Source of the DNA: JAVKBW01 sp964352715
GTDB taxonomy: Bacteria > Pseudomonadota > Alphaproteobacteria > UBA8366 > Aestuariispiraceae
Assembly (NCBI GenBank): GCA_964352715.1
Contig: CAYGSU010000052.1
Coordinates: forward strand, 1 to 29,716
Length of the DNA stretch: 29,716 nt
Direction of reading: 5' to 3'
The translations under genes were made by a program, and so were the position numbers. Position 1 is the first letter of the stretch. Every line of letters begins with the position of its first letter. Under the pieces are notes generated by a model that worked only from the letters and a program-made list of their open reading frames with translations, did no database searches and was not told the DNA's origin. Shown here piece after piece: positions 8,728-16,376 of this stretch.

Positions 8728-8742
8728 TTAACATTTCGTTAA
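8728..8742 (+). promoter_or_regulatory. CtrA-type binding box before the PAS_5 gene
   Basis: TTAA at 8728-8731 and TTAA at 8739-8742 are separated by exactly seven bases (CATTTCG), matching the full CtrA consensus TTAA-N7-TTAA known from Caulobacter and relatives. The element is also a dyad, TTAAC-N5-GTTAA. It ends 45 bases before the ATG of the PAS_5 gene, a position suited to overlapping a -35 region. I found no second perfect box in the window. Confidence 0.6.
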
Positions 8743-8787
8743 TCGATTCAGTCGATAGTCCTTTGCCAACTGGTTTGAGGAATTGAA

Positions 8788-9408
8788 ATGCTCGGTGCGA
8801 CACATCAAGGTTGGCAAACGGTTTCGCCTGCCGGCCCGACCGGACTCTCCGAAGGGCTTGCAATGTCGTTCGAAACGCACAGCCTGCATTCTTTTGTGAC
8901 GCTTCCCCAATCCGACCGGATTCACCGGTTTCTTTCCTACTGGATGGCGTTACGCGGCAACCGGAATCTGCCGCAGCGCGGCGATCTTGATCCGTTGGCG
9001 ATTCCCTCGGTTCTGAACGGAATCTGGCTGATCACCGTCGATATCGCGACCGACACCTTTCATTCCCGCCTCGCCGGCGAAGCAGTGAACCGGTTTTTCG
9101 GGCGCACGATGGCCGGCAGCAATATTGAAGACGCCCTGCCGGAGAACTCCATGAAACCTCTGCACGCCCAGATCCGCCGGGTGCGGGACGGCGAATGCAT
9201 GCTGCTTGAGCAGGGCAACTTGCTGCGCCCCGACGGAGCCCATGTTCGCGGCGAACGGCTGCTGGCGCCTTTCGCCACCTATAACTACGGTGTCAGAAAA
9301 GGCATCGACCATATTGTCGGCGTACTCATTGCCTCCGGCCCGGTTTCCCGGGCGACTGTCGCTGGAACGACCGAACCCGCCCGGGTTTTCGAGGTTCCGT
9401 TGCGGTAA
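8788..9408 (+). CDS. PAS_5-family PAS domain protein
   Basis: A 206-residue cytoplasmic protein carrying one PAS_5-type domain (a family formerly labelled DUF). Recognised from the spaced pattern LPQRGDLDPLAIPSVL (about 61-76), then WLITVD, RLAGEAVNRFFGRTMAG (about 94-110) and LLRPDG, which is the usual PAS_5 layout. Such proteins are abundant in Rhodospirillales and Rhizobiales; their ligands and outputs are mostly unknown, and no output domain is fused here. The ATG at 8788 has GAGGA 7-8 bases upstream; a second ATG at 8863 would drop 25 residues. The upstream CtrA box suggests cell-cycle or motility-linked expression. Its target is not evident from neighbours (trpS before, a BetI-like regulator after). 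Confidence 0.85.
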   Translation: MLGATHQGWQTVSPAGPTGLSEGLAMSFETHSLHSFVTLPQSDRIHRFLSYWMALRGNRNLPQRGDLDPLAIPSVLNGIWLITVDIATDTFHSRLAGEAVNRFFGRTMAGSNIEDALPENSMKPLHAQIRRVRDGECMLLEQGNLLRPDGAHVRGERLLAPFATYNYGVRKGIDHIVGVLIASGPVSRATVAGTTEPARVFEVPLR

Positions 9409-9552
9409 TCATGCCGCCTCGCAAACGCCGCCAACCCGGTGTCTGCCCCTTTCTTACCCCGAAGCGTCCAGCCGCACCGAAGCTGGAACAGGCCGGCAGC
9501 ATATGGTCAGAGCCAATGCGGTGCAGGATCACGACCGTTTCCTGATTGACTC

Positions 9553-9588
9553 CCAATAAATTGATTGGTTAACCAGATTATTTATTGG
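9553..9588. promoter_or_regulatory. 36-bp dyad operator, probable autoregulatory site of the BetI-like repressor
   Basis: Outer arms CCAATAAAT (9553-9561) and ATTTATTGG (9580-9588) are perfect inverted repeats centred on the same point as an inner palindrome TGGTTAACCA (9566-9575). The 9-mer ATTGATTGG (9560-9568) within it resembles, as I recall it, one half of the E. coli BetI operator. The AT-rich element lies 42 bases before the regulator's start codon in GC-rich surroundings, the expected place for a TetR-family autoregulatory operator. Confidence 0.6.
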
Positions 9589-9589
9589 T

Positions 9590-9595
9590 TATACT
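9590..9595 (+). promoter_or_regulatory. Candidate -10 element (TATACT) of the BetI-like gene
   Basis: TATACT begins one base after the dyad operator and 36 bases before the ATG. The corresponding -35 position falls inside the palindrome, so repressor binding there would block RNA polymerase. The -35 hexamer itself is weak. Confidence 0.4.
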
Positions 9596-9630
9596 ATTTA
9601 TTTAACGAAACCTGAACCGGCGGGCTGAAA

Positions 9631-10221
9631 ATGGGGCGCATCAGGCTGGACGATATCAGACGGCGGGAGCTGGTCGACGCCGCAATCCGCGCCGTCGCCG
9701 CCAACGGGCTGGAAAAGGCCACCGTATCGGTGATTGCCGCCGAGGCCGACATCTCGCCCGGCATCGTGCATCATTACTTCCGCGACAAGACCGCCCTGCT
9801 GGAAGCCGCCATGCGGGCGATCCGCGCGCCGCTGCCGGGCCTGTTCACGCGCAGCCTCGCCGGGGCCGATGGAAAGCATGACCGGCTGCAGGCGCTGATC
9901 GACGCCTGTTTCGACCCTTCCGTGTTCTCACCGGTTACGGTTTCCGCCTGGACTGCCTTTTCCGCCGCCGCACCGCATGTCAGCGCTTTCGGACGGGTGC
10001 GGGCGGCGCAGCGACGACGACTCGCCGGCGCGGCCTGCCATGCCCTGCGCGGCCGGATCGACGACAGCTATCGGCGCTGGTACGGCGATGTCATCGCCGG
10101 AGCGATCGACGGCGTGTGGTTCGATGCCGCGACCGTCGAGGGCGCCGCGGACGCAGACAGGGCAAAGGCCGTGCTGCAGACACTGCTGGCCGGGCCTGGC
10201 GGTATGGCCATCGCCGGCTGA
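9631..10221 (+). CDS. TetR-family repressor of the BetI type
   Basis: A 196-residue DNA-binding regulator. The N-terminal helix-turn-helix region (RRRELVDAAIRAVAANG, then SVIAAEADISPGIVHHYFRDK and LLEAAMRAI, about residues 10-62) follows BetI closely, including the HYFRDK signature of the recognition helix. The C-terminal part (AWTAFSAAAPHV, then GAIDGVW about 155-161) also follows the BetI ligand-domain pattern. BetI represses choline-to-glycine-betaine genes in response to choline. No betA, betB or betT gene lies in this window, so the target may be elsewhere and the ligand could differ. A 36-bp dyad lies just upstream, implying autoregulation. ATG 9631 has no clear Shine-Dalgarno. Confidence 0.85.
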   Translation: MGRIRLDDIRRRELVDAAIRAVAANGLEKATVSVIAAEADISPGIVHHYFRDKTALLEAAMRAIRAPLPGLFTRSLAGADGKHDRLQALIDACFDPSVFSPVTVSAWTAFSAAAPHVSAFGRVRAAQRRRLAGAACHALRGRIDDSYRRWYGDVIAGAIDGVWFDAATVEGAADADRAKAVLQTLLAGPGGMAIAG

Positions 10222-10245
10222 CCGGCAGAACCGGTGCGCGTTTTT
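10221..10245 (+). terminator. Possible weak terminator after the BetI-like gene
   Basis: A 5-bp stem (ACCGG, loop CAGAA, CCGGT) starts at the stop codon, and five T follow at 10241-10245 after a GCGCG spacer. The stem is short and the T-run displaced, so termination may be inefficient. Confidence 0.3.
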
Positions 10246-10281
10246 CTTGCAGCCTGACGTCATGGGTCTTATGTCTTCGGG

Positions 10282-10905
10282 ATGATGTATTTAAGCCTTC
10301 CCGCCCTTATCCGCTCGGGCCGCGTCATCGGCGCGGCGGCGTTGTGCCTTGTTCTGACCGGGTGCTACCTGCCTGACCGCTTCAAGATCGAGCTGACGAT
10401 GGAGGCCAACGGCGACTATCTCTACACCTATTCCGGCGAGCTGATGTCGTACAATTTCCTGAAGAAGATCGGCCAGGGCGAAGCCACGGCCGACGATCAG
10501 GAGCAGATCGATATCTACGCCAATGACCTGAAACGCGATTCCGGGTTCAAGACCGTCACCTATATCGGCAACGCGCGCTACCGGGTGGTGTATGAACGAC
10601 GCAACAACATCCTCGAAAACCGCATGTTCAGCTTTGTCAGCCGACGGTCTCCCTTCATGCTGCTGAAACAGCGCGAGGACGGCGCGGTCGAGATTTCCGG
10701 CAGCCGTCCGGCGAAACAGTACCGTGACGAGCTGGTCGCCAAGGGGTTCGACACGCGCGGCACGATCCTGATCCGCAGCAAGATGCGGTCGATCGAGGAT
10801 AACGCGGATGAAAGCCGTCTCGGCGGCGAGTATGACCTGTACGCCTGGGTGTTCGAGACCATCGAAAAGGACCCGCCCAAGCTGGTCCTGATCCCCGGCG
10901 GGTAA
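10282..10905 (+). CDS. Predicted lipoprotein of unknown function
   Basis: A 207-residue protein with a lipoprotein signal: a basic n-region (IRSGR), a hydrophobic stretch and lipobox LTGC, with the lipidated cysteine at C28. The mature part begins YLPDRFKIELTMEANGDYLYTYSGEL and looks beta-rich, ending in a strand pattern YDLYAWVFETIEKDPPKLVLIPGG. No enzyme motif is visible and I do not recognise the family. Residue +2 after Cys is Tyr, not Asp, which favours outer-membrane sorting if E. coli rules apply. It converges on the HugZ-like gene with only three bases between stop codons, and follows the BetI-like gene by 60 bases, possibly co-transcribed. Confidence 0.82.
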   Translation: MMYLSLPALIRSGRVIGAAALCLVLTGCYLPDRFKIELTMEANGDYLYTYSGELMSYNFLKKIGQGEATADDQEQIDIYANDLKRDSGFKTVTYIGNARYRVVYERRNNILENRMFSFVSRRSPFMLLKQREDGAVEISGSRPAKQYRDELVAKGFDTRGTILIRSKMRSIEDNADESRLGGEYDLYAWVFETIEKDPPKLVLIPGG

Positions 10906-10908
10906 CGT

Positions 10909-11658
10909 TCAGGCGCGGCTTCTGGCGCGTTTTACCAACCTGACCAGCTCCACCCGCGCGGTTTCCGCATCCGTCACCGTTTTGTCGAACGGCAACCGCG
11001 CAACCGTACCGTCACGCTGCAGATCGGCGCCTTCCGGGTCGACGCCGGTGAGCCGCCAGCCGACCCCCGGCAGACCCAGAATGACATTCGCATACAGGCC
11101 GACCGCATCGGCATGGTCTTCGTTCATATGCGCCACCACGCCGGCTTCCTCGCCGGCCAATGCCGCCGCATCCGGCGCATCGAGCGTCACCGCCTTGCCG
11201 TCCATCCAGTGAATCCGGCCGAACCCGGCCACCAGATGCGCCCGGTCGACAGTCATCCTGAACAGATGGAAATCGCCGAACCCGGCATAAAAGGCGCTGC
11301 CCTTATGGCGCGCGGTGAAACGGTTCAACAGCGCAAGGTCATCGGCCGGTTCAACGGCGCCCATCAGGGTCACGCGCGGGCCGGTCAGCGGTTCGGCAAG
11401 GCCCGCCGTACCGTCGATCAACAGTGAACAGCGTGGATCGGCACGCAGGTTTTTCGTATGGTCGGCCAGATCGCTGATCAGCAGCAAAGGCCGCGCCGCG
11501 TGGTCGCACGCATACAGCACGAGCGAGCCGTACGCGTGGCCGGCGGGGGCGTTATCGTCGCCGCGATGGGCGGTTGAAAGCACCGCGCGGTCATGGCTCC
11601 TGATAAGATGGCGGCTGAGGGTTTCCGGGGCTTCCGGTGCGGCCTGTTTCTCGGTCAT
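10909..11658 (-). CDS. HugZ-like FMN/heme-type protein (PNPOx-like fold plus DUF2470)
   Basis: A 249-residue cytoplasmic protein. Residues about 15-150 follow the pyridoxamine-phosphate-oxidase-like split-barrel pattern (DRAVLSTAH, then PLLLISDLADHTKNLRADPRCSLLI). Residues about 170-245 form a DUF2470 domain (AHMNEDHADAVGLYA). This pairing is found in HugZ-type heme-degrading proteins and in FMN- or heme-binding relatives, so it may take part in heme handling; the exact reaction is not shown by sequence. The start ATG lies five bases after the stop of the Sco gene, so the two are one operon. A link between copper delivery for cytochrome oxidase and heme handling would be consistent, but is inference. 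Confidence 0.85.
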   Translation of the reverse strand: MTEKQAAPEAPETLSRHLIRSHDRAVLSTAHRGDDNAPAGHAYGSLVLYACDHAARPLLLISDLADHTKNLRADPRCSLLIDGTAGLAEPLTGPRVTLMGAVEPADDLALLNRFTARHKGSAFYAGFGDFHLFRMTVDRAHLVAGFGRIHWMDGKAVTLDAPDAAALAGEEAGVVAHMNEDHADAVGLYANVILGLPGVGWRLTGVDPEGADLQRDGTVARLPFDKTVTDAETARVELVRLVKRARSRA

Positions 11659-11663
11659 CGGCG

Positions 11664-12308
11664 TTATCCGTCAGTCAGCTTGATGAGTTCCCGCGCAACC
11701 GCGTCGGAATCGCCATTGGTGCGCAGCATCGCCGTCAGCGTGTCGTCCGGCCCGACCAGATACAGAAACGACGAATGGTCCATCAGGTAGTTTTCCGGGT
11801 CGTCGCCTTCGGCCTTGGCGTAGAATACACGAAAGTCATGCGCCACCCTGGCGATGGCGTCGGGCGAGCCGGTCAGCCCGATCATCCGGTCATGGAAATT
11901 GGCGACATATTCGCCCATCAGCGACGGCGTATCGCGTTCCGGATCGACCGTGATGAAGATCGGCTGAATGCGGGCGGCGATGTCAGGCTCGGTTTCGGCG
12001 ACCTTCTGCACCGCCTGGCCCATGACCAGCAATTCGGTCGGGCAGACATCGGGGCAATAGGTATAGCCGAAATAGATAAGCTGGTATTCGCCGGCAAAGG
12101 CGCTGCTGTCGACCTGTTCGCCCCGCGAATCGATCAGGCTGTAGGGCGCACCGACGGCCTTTTGCGGCACGAAGGACAGGCCGGGGCCTTCGGCGCTGCC
12201 GGTTGCCTGCCGGTCGGTATATTGCCAGACCACGAAGCCTGTTACGGCGAGCGCCGCCAGTGCGGCGATCAGGGCGATGACCACCGCCTGTTTGTTGCTG
12301 CCCGTCAT
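11664..12308 (-). CDS. Sco1/SenC-family copper chaperone
   Basis: A 214-residue membrane-anchored thioredoxin-fold protein acting in the periplasm in copper insertion into cytochrome oxidase. One N-terminal transmembrane helix spans about residues 8-30. The copper ligands are visible: C85 and C89 in the YCPDVCP motif and H178 in MDHSSFLYLV. The VDPERDTP block (121-128) is also typical of the family. Length is normal. It is transcribed divergently from chvI across a 192-base spacer and followed at once by the HugZ-like gene. No cytochrome oxidase genes are near. Confidence 0.95.
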   Translation of the reverse strand: MTGSNKQAVVIALIAALAALAVTGFVVWQYTDRQATGSAEGPGLSFVPQKAVGAPYSLIDSRGEQVDSSAFAGEYQLIYFGYTYCPDVCPTELLVMGQAVQKVAETEPDIAARIQPIFITVDPERDTPSLMGEYVANFHDRMIGLTGSPDAIARVAHDFRVFYAKAEGDDPENYLMDHSSFLYLVGPDDTLTAMLRTNGDSDAVARELIKLTDG

Positions 12309-12500
12309 GCCGGAATGTCCCCTGTCTTGCGAAAATGCGTTTCACAGACCATGTAAGCGGCAGGCGGGGCGTCTGCAAGGACGCATATCCCGCGATGTTT
12401 CCACGCGGCTGCCGCAATTTCGCCACATCCGCGGATGACCATCGACGTGTTATTTCGTGGTAAAAGGCAATCGGCGGGTCAGGTCACAGGGGTACCAAAA
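12309..12500. promoter_or_regulatory. Divergent spacer between the Sco gene and chvI
   Basis: The 192-base region must contain promoters for both directions. It holds a perfect 12-bp palindrome, CATCCGCGGATG (12426-12437), 63 bases before the chvI ATG, which could be an operator. I could not assign -35/-10 elements with confidence. Confidence 0.3.
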
Positions 12501-13199
12501 ATGCACAAGAATTCAATCGCTCTGGTCGATGACGACCGCAACATCCTGACATCGGTATCGATGGCCCTTGAATCGGAAGGCTACGAAGTCCGCACCTATA
12601 CGGACGGCGAGGCCGCTCTGCACGGCATGAACAGCAAACAGCCCGATCTGGCGGTGCTGGACATCAAGATGCCCCGCATGGACGGCATGGAACTGCTGCA
12701 GAAGCTGCGCAACACCACCCAGTTGCCGGTCATTTTCCTGACCAGCAAGGACGACGAGGTCGACGAGCTGATGGGGCTGCGGATGGGCGCGGACGATTAC
12801 ATCCGCAAGCCGTTCACCCAGCGCCTGCTGATCGAGCGTATCCGCGCCCTGCTGCGCCGGGTCGATGCCGACAAGGGCGCGGCGAAAACCGAGGGCGGCA
12901 TTTTGACCCGCGGTCATATGGTGCTGGATTCAGACCGCCACCAATGCACCTGGAAAGACAAGCCGGTGCAGCTTACCGTGACGGAGTTTCTGATCCTGAA
13001 AGCGTTGGCGAGCCGGCCGGGCCATGTCAAAAACAGGGACCAGCTTATGGATGCGGCTTATGGCGAGAACATTTATGTCGACGACCGCACCATCGACAGT
13101 CATATCAAGCGGCTGCGCAAGAAACTTCGGCAGGTCGATGATGATTTTGGCCATATTGAAACGCTGTACGGCGTTGGCTACCGCTACAAGGAAGAATAA
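12501..13199 (+). CDS. chvI: ChvI-type response regulator
   Basis: A 232-residue OmpR-family transcription regulator. The receiver domain (1 to about 120) has acidic D10/D11/D12, phospho-acceptor D54 in AVLDIKMPRMDG, T81 and K103 (IRKPF). The C-terminal winged helix (about 140-230) contains ILKALASRPG and YVDDRTIDSHIKRLRKKLR, the recognition helix typical of ChvI. ChvI with ChvG responds to acid and envelope stress in alphaproteobacteria. The frame is open from 12435, but ATG 12501 has AGGGG upstream and conserved sequence begins here. It is followed 18 bases later by its kinase gene, then by hprK and PTS genes, the usual alphaproteobacterial order. Confidence 0.94.
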   Translation: MHKNSIALVDDDRNILTSVSMALESEGYEVRTYTDGEAALHGMNSKQPDLAVLDIKMPRMDGMELLQKLRNTTQLPVIFLTSKDDEVDELMGLRMGADDYIRKPFTQRLLIERIRALLRRVDADKGAAKTEGGILTRGHMVLDSDRHQCTWKDKPVQLTVTEFLILKALASRPGHVKNRDQLMDAAYGENIYVDDRTIDSHIKRLRKKLRQVDDDFGHIETLYGVGYRYKEE

Positions 13200-13217
13200 C
13201 GCGGCGGTGCTGCGCCC

Positions 13218-14825
13218 ATGACCGATCCCCGTCTTCCCCGGCGCGATCGCCTTCTGTCACCGCTGACCAGACGGATTCTGGCCGTCAACGTCATTGCCCT
13301 GGCGATTCCGATCGCCGGGCTGTTGTATCTTGGCCCCTACCGCGACAACCTGATCCAGGCCGAAATGGAGGCGCTGCGTACCCAGGGCGAGATTTTCGCC
13401 GGAGCGCTGGGCGAAGGGGCGATCAAGATCACGGTTGCCGGCGACGAGGTTCTGAGCATCGTTCCCGCCCGCCACATTATCCGCCGGCTGTCGGAACCGA
13501 CCAAGGTGCGCGCCAGGCTGTATCTGCATGACATGCAGGTCGCTGCCGATTCCAGCCAGCTCGGTGCGGCCGGCACCGCCGTGCGGGTCGAGGATCTGCC
13601 GCCGCCGAATACCGACAGCACCTCGGTCGTTGCCCCGATTCTCGACGTGATGGAACAGATGACCACCCTGCTGGGCGACCAGCATATCGAAGTCTATTCC
13701 GATGCCCTGCGGCAGAGCGGCAGTGCGCTGCCCGAAGTCGAACACGCGCTGAACGGCGAAATTGCCGGCGCGGTGCGGCAATACAAGGATGGCGGGCTGA
13801 TCCTGTCGGTCGCGCTGCCGGTGCAGCGGTATTACAAGGTTTTCGGCGCGCTGAACCTGTCGAAGGACGGCACCGAAATCGAAGCCGCCCTGCGCAATGT
13901 CCGCAGCACCATTCTGATGGTTTTCGCCGGCGCGCTGGTTGTCACCGTCGCGCTGTCGGTTTATCTGGCCAGCGCCATCGCCCGGCCGCTGAACCGGCTG
14001 GCGCTGGCGGCGGAACGGGTCCGCCGCAATGTCGCGCTGGATAACGTGAACATCCCCGACATGACCGGGCGCGGCGACGAAATCGGCGATCTGTCGGGCA
14101 TGCTGCGTGACATGACCGATGCCCTGCGCTTGCGGATGGTCGGCATCGAACGCTTCGCCGCCGATGTGGCGCATGAAATCAAGAACCCGCTGACCAGCCT
14201 GCGCAGCGCCGTCGAAACCGCCGCCCGCATCAAGAACCCAGAACAGCAGCAGCAGTTGATGACCATCATCAAGGAAGATGTCGACCGGCTGGACCGGCTG
14301 ATCAGCGATATTTCCGACGCCTCGCGGCTGGATGCCGAGCTGAGCCGCGACGAGGCGGAACCGGTCGACCTGTCCAACATGCTGTCCATGCTGTCCGAAC
14401 TGCACAGTTCCGGCGCGCAGACAGTCGCGGTCCACACCATCGGCGACGGGCCCTTCATGGTCAGCGGCAGCGAGGGAAGACTGGTTCAGGTTTTCCGCAA
14501 CCTGATCACCAACGCCCAGAGCTTCAGCCCGGAAGACAGTGTGATTCGCCTGTCGGTGCGGCGCAACGGCGAGGTTGTCGAAGCGGCGGTAGAGGATGAC
14601 GGGCCGGGCATTCCGGAAGGCAAGCTGAACGCGATTTTCGACCGGTTCTATTCGGAACGGCCCAGCGCCGAGAAGTTCGGCACCCATTCCGGCCTTGGCC
14701 TGTCTATTTCAAAACAGATCGTCGAGGCGCATGGCGGTGAAATTCACGCCGAAAACCGCATCAGCGGCCAGGCCGGTATCTGCGGCGCACGGTTTACCGT
14801 CATTCTGCCGGCGATGGCGGCCTGA
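13218..14825 (+). CDS. chvG: ChvG-type membrane sensor histidine kinase
   Basis: A 535-residue inner-membrane kinase expected to phosphorylate ChvI. Topology: first transmembrane helix about 20-40, a periplasmic sensor domain about 41-230, second helix about 234-255, then a HAMP region (IARPLNRLALAAERVRR). The dimerisation domain holds the phospho-acceptor H319 in ADVAHEIKNPL. The ATPase domain shows N432 (NLITNAQ), G1 DDGPGIPEG and G2 SGLGLSISK. The periplasmic domain, where ExoR binds in rhizobia, is the usual ChvG size. The gene lies 18 bases after chvI and 81 bases before hprK. Confidence 0.94.
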   Translation: MTDPRLPRRDRLLSPLTRRILAVNVIALAIPIAGLLYLGPYRDNLIQAEMEALRTQGEIFAGALGEGAIKITVAGDEVLSIVPARHIIRRLSEPTKVRARLYLHDMQVAADSSQLGAAGTAVRVEDLPPPNTDSTSVVAPILDVMEQMTTLLGDQHIEVYSDALRQSGSALPEVEHALNGEIAGAVRQYKDGGLILSVALPVQRYYKVFGALNLSKDGTEIEAALRNVRSTILMVFAGALVVTVALSVYLASAIARPLNRLALAAERVRRNVALDNVNIPDMTGRGDEIGDLSGMLRDMTDALRLRMVGIERFAADVAHEIKNPLTSLRSAVETAARIKNPEQQQQLMTIIKEDVDRLDRLISDISDASRLDAELSRDEAEPVDLSNMLSMLSELHSSGAQTVAVHTIGDGPFMVSGSEGRLVQVFRNLITNAQSFSPEDSVIRLSVRRNGEVVEAAVEDDGPGIPEGKLNAIFDRFYSERPSAEKFGTHSGLGLSISKQIVEAHGGEIHAENRISGQAGICGARFTVILPAMAA

Positions 14826-14906
14826 CCGAAACGCCGGTGAAAATCCTGTATAGAGAAATTGATCGGTTGAGGACTCGCGATTTTCGATCCGGAGTATTAT
14901 GGTCGC

Positions 14907-15386
14907 GTGGAACTTTGGGCGGGGACCGGTTTGTCGGATAAATCCATCAGGGTGCATGGCACCGCAGTTGCCGTTGACGGCGCTGGCGTTCTGCTGCGCG
15001 GACCGTCCGGTTCGGGCAAGTCCGACCTTGCCTTGCGGCTCATCGAGGCGGGCTTTGCCCTGCTTGTCGCCGACGACCAGAGCGAAATCCGCCCCGGGAA
15101 AGGCGAACCGGTGCTGACCGCGCCGCCCGCCTTGCAAGGCCTGCTGGAAGTGCGGGGCGTCGGCATCGTCGCCACCGCCACCGTACCATCCGCACCGTTG
15201 CGCCTGATTGTCGACCTCGCGCTGCCGGAAAAGATCGAGCGGCTACCGGAAAACCGGACGGAAGCGGTATTGGGGTACGCTGTGCCCGTTCTGTTCCTGT
15301 CGCCGTTTGAAGCCAGCGCCCCGGCCAAGCTGCGCGCAGCGGTTCGCCATCTGGCGATACCGGGCCGGGCAGAGGCGGCGGAATGA
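14907..15386 (+). CDS. hprK: HPr kinase/phosphorylase, short alphaproteobacterial form
   Basis: A 159-residue protein holding only the catalytic P-loop domain of HprK; the N-terminal domain of the roughly 310-residue Firmicutes enzyme is absent, as usual in alphaproteobacteria. Walker A is GPSGSGKSD (32-40). The enzyme phosphorylates a serine of HPr, and the downstream HPr keeps that serine. The start is uncertain: GTG 14907 fits homology, while a GGAG ribosome site lies 12 bases upstream and fits better an out-of-frame ATG at 14899. A TTG a few codons in is also possible. The stop codon overlaps the rapZ start (ATGA), implying translational coupling. Confidence 0.9.
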   Translation: MELWAGTGLSDKSIRVHGTAVAVDGAGVLLRGPSGSGKSDLALRLIEAGFALLVADDQSEIRPGKGEPVLTAPPALQGLLEVRGVGIVATATVPSAPLRLIVDLALPEKIERLPENRTEAVLGYAVPVLFLSPFEASAPAKLRAAVRHLAIPGRAEAAE

Positions 15387-16321
15387 CCCGACCCGGTTCC
15401 GATCGACAGGCGCAGCAGGGACAGATGCTGCTGGTGACCGGCATGAGCGGGGCCGGCCGGTCCACCGCGCTGAAGGTCCTGGAAGATCTGGGGTTCGAGG
15501 CCGTAGACAACCTGCCTCTCTCGCTGCTGGCGCGGCTGGCCGATGGCCCGAAGAACGACGAGGCGTCGCGCCCGCTGGCCGTCGGCATCGATGTGCGCAG
15601 CCGCGATTTCGGCTCCGTCGCCCTGCAGGAAGAGGTCGACAAGCTGATCCACGCCGATCATCTGGACGTCACCCTGCTGTTTCTGGATTGCGAGGATACA
15701 GCCCTGATCCGGCGCTATGCGGAAACCCGTCGCCGCCATCCGCTTGCCGCCGACCGGCCGGTGGAAGACGGGCTGGCGCTGGAACGGCGGGTCATCGCGC
15801 CTTTGCGCAATCGCGCCGATATCGTGATCGACACGACCGAACTGACCGTGTGGGATCTGAAACAGCGCCTGGCCACCGAATTCGCACATGGCGCATCGAC
15901 CGGCATGGCGGTCAGCGTGGTTTCGTTTTCCTATCGCAAGGGCCTGCCGCGCGAGGCCGATCTTGTCTTCGACGCCCGGTTTCTGACCAACCCGCATTAC
16001 GACCCCGCGCTGCGACCGCTGACTGGCCGCGACGCCGCCGTTGCCGACGCGGTCGCCGCCGACCCGGACTTCAGCGGGTTCTGGACGCGCTTGACCGATC
16101 TGCTAACCTTGACCCTGCCGCGCTACGAACGCGAAGGTAAAAGTTACCTGACCCTGGCTGTCGGCTGCACGGGAGGAAGACATCGGTCGGTGTTCATTGC
16201 CGAGAAACTGCATCGCTGGCTGCAGGACCAGCAGCGGGCGGGTATTTTCGGCGTCTCCGGCCTGTCGAATCCGATCCGGGTTATTCACCGGGACATGCCG
16301 AAAGAGACAACAGACTCATGA
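15383..16321 (+). CDS. rapZ: RapZ-family nucleotide-binding protein
   Basis: A 312-residue P-loop protein (formerly YvcJ/YhbJ). Walker A GMSGAGRST lies at 20-28; the middle includes EAVDNLPLSLL and LFLDCED; the C-terminal domain has the family signature GCTGGRHRSV (about 262-271). In enterobacteria RapZ is an RNA adaptor that directs RNase E to GlmZ and senses glucosamine-6-phosphate. In alphaproteobacteria the role is less clear, but it consistently lies between hprK and the PTS EIIA gene, as here. ATG overlaps the hprK stop by four bases. Confidence 0.95.
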   Translation: MTRPGSDRQAQQGQMLLVTGMSGAGRSTALKVLEDLGFEAVDNLPLSLLARLADGPKNDEASRPLAVGIDVRSRDFGSVALQEEVDKLIHADHLDVTLLFLDCEDTALIRRYAETRRRHPLAADRPVEDGLALERRVIAPLRNRADIVIDTTELTVWDLKQRLATEFAHGASTGMAVSVVSFSYRKGLPREADLVFDARFLTNPHYDPALRPLTGRDAAVADAVAADPDFSGFWTRLTDLLTLTLPRYEREGKSYLTLAVGCTGGRHRSVFIAEKLHRWLQDQQRAGIFGVSGLSNPIRVIHRDMPKETTDS

Positions 16322-16376
16322 CGCCGTTGAACCGACGTCTTAAAATCGCCGCGCAAGCGTTTAAAGGAAACAGAAC

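Noticed and set aside
13257..14687. 476-codon minus-strand frame opposite chvG
   Set aside because: Low-complexity, GC-driven shadow of the kinase gene; no ribosome site or homology.
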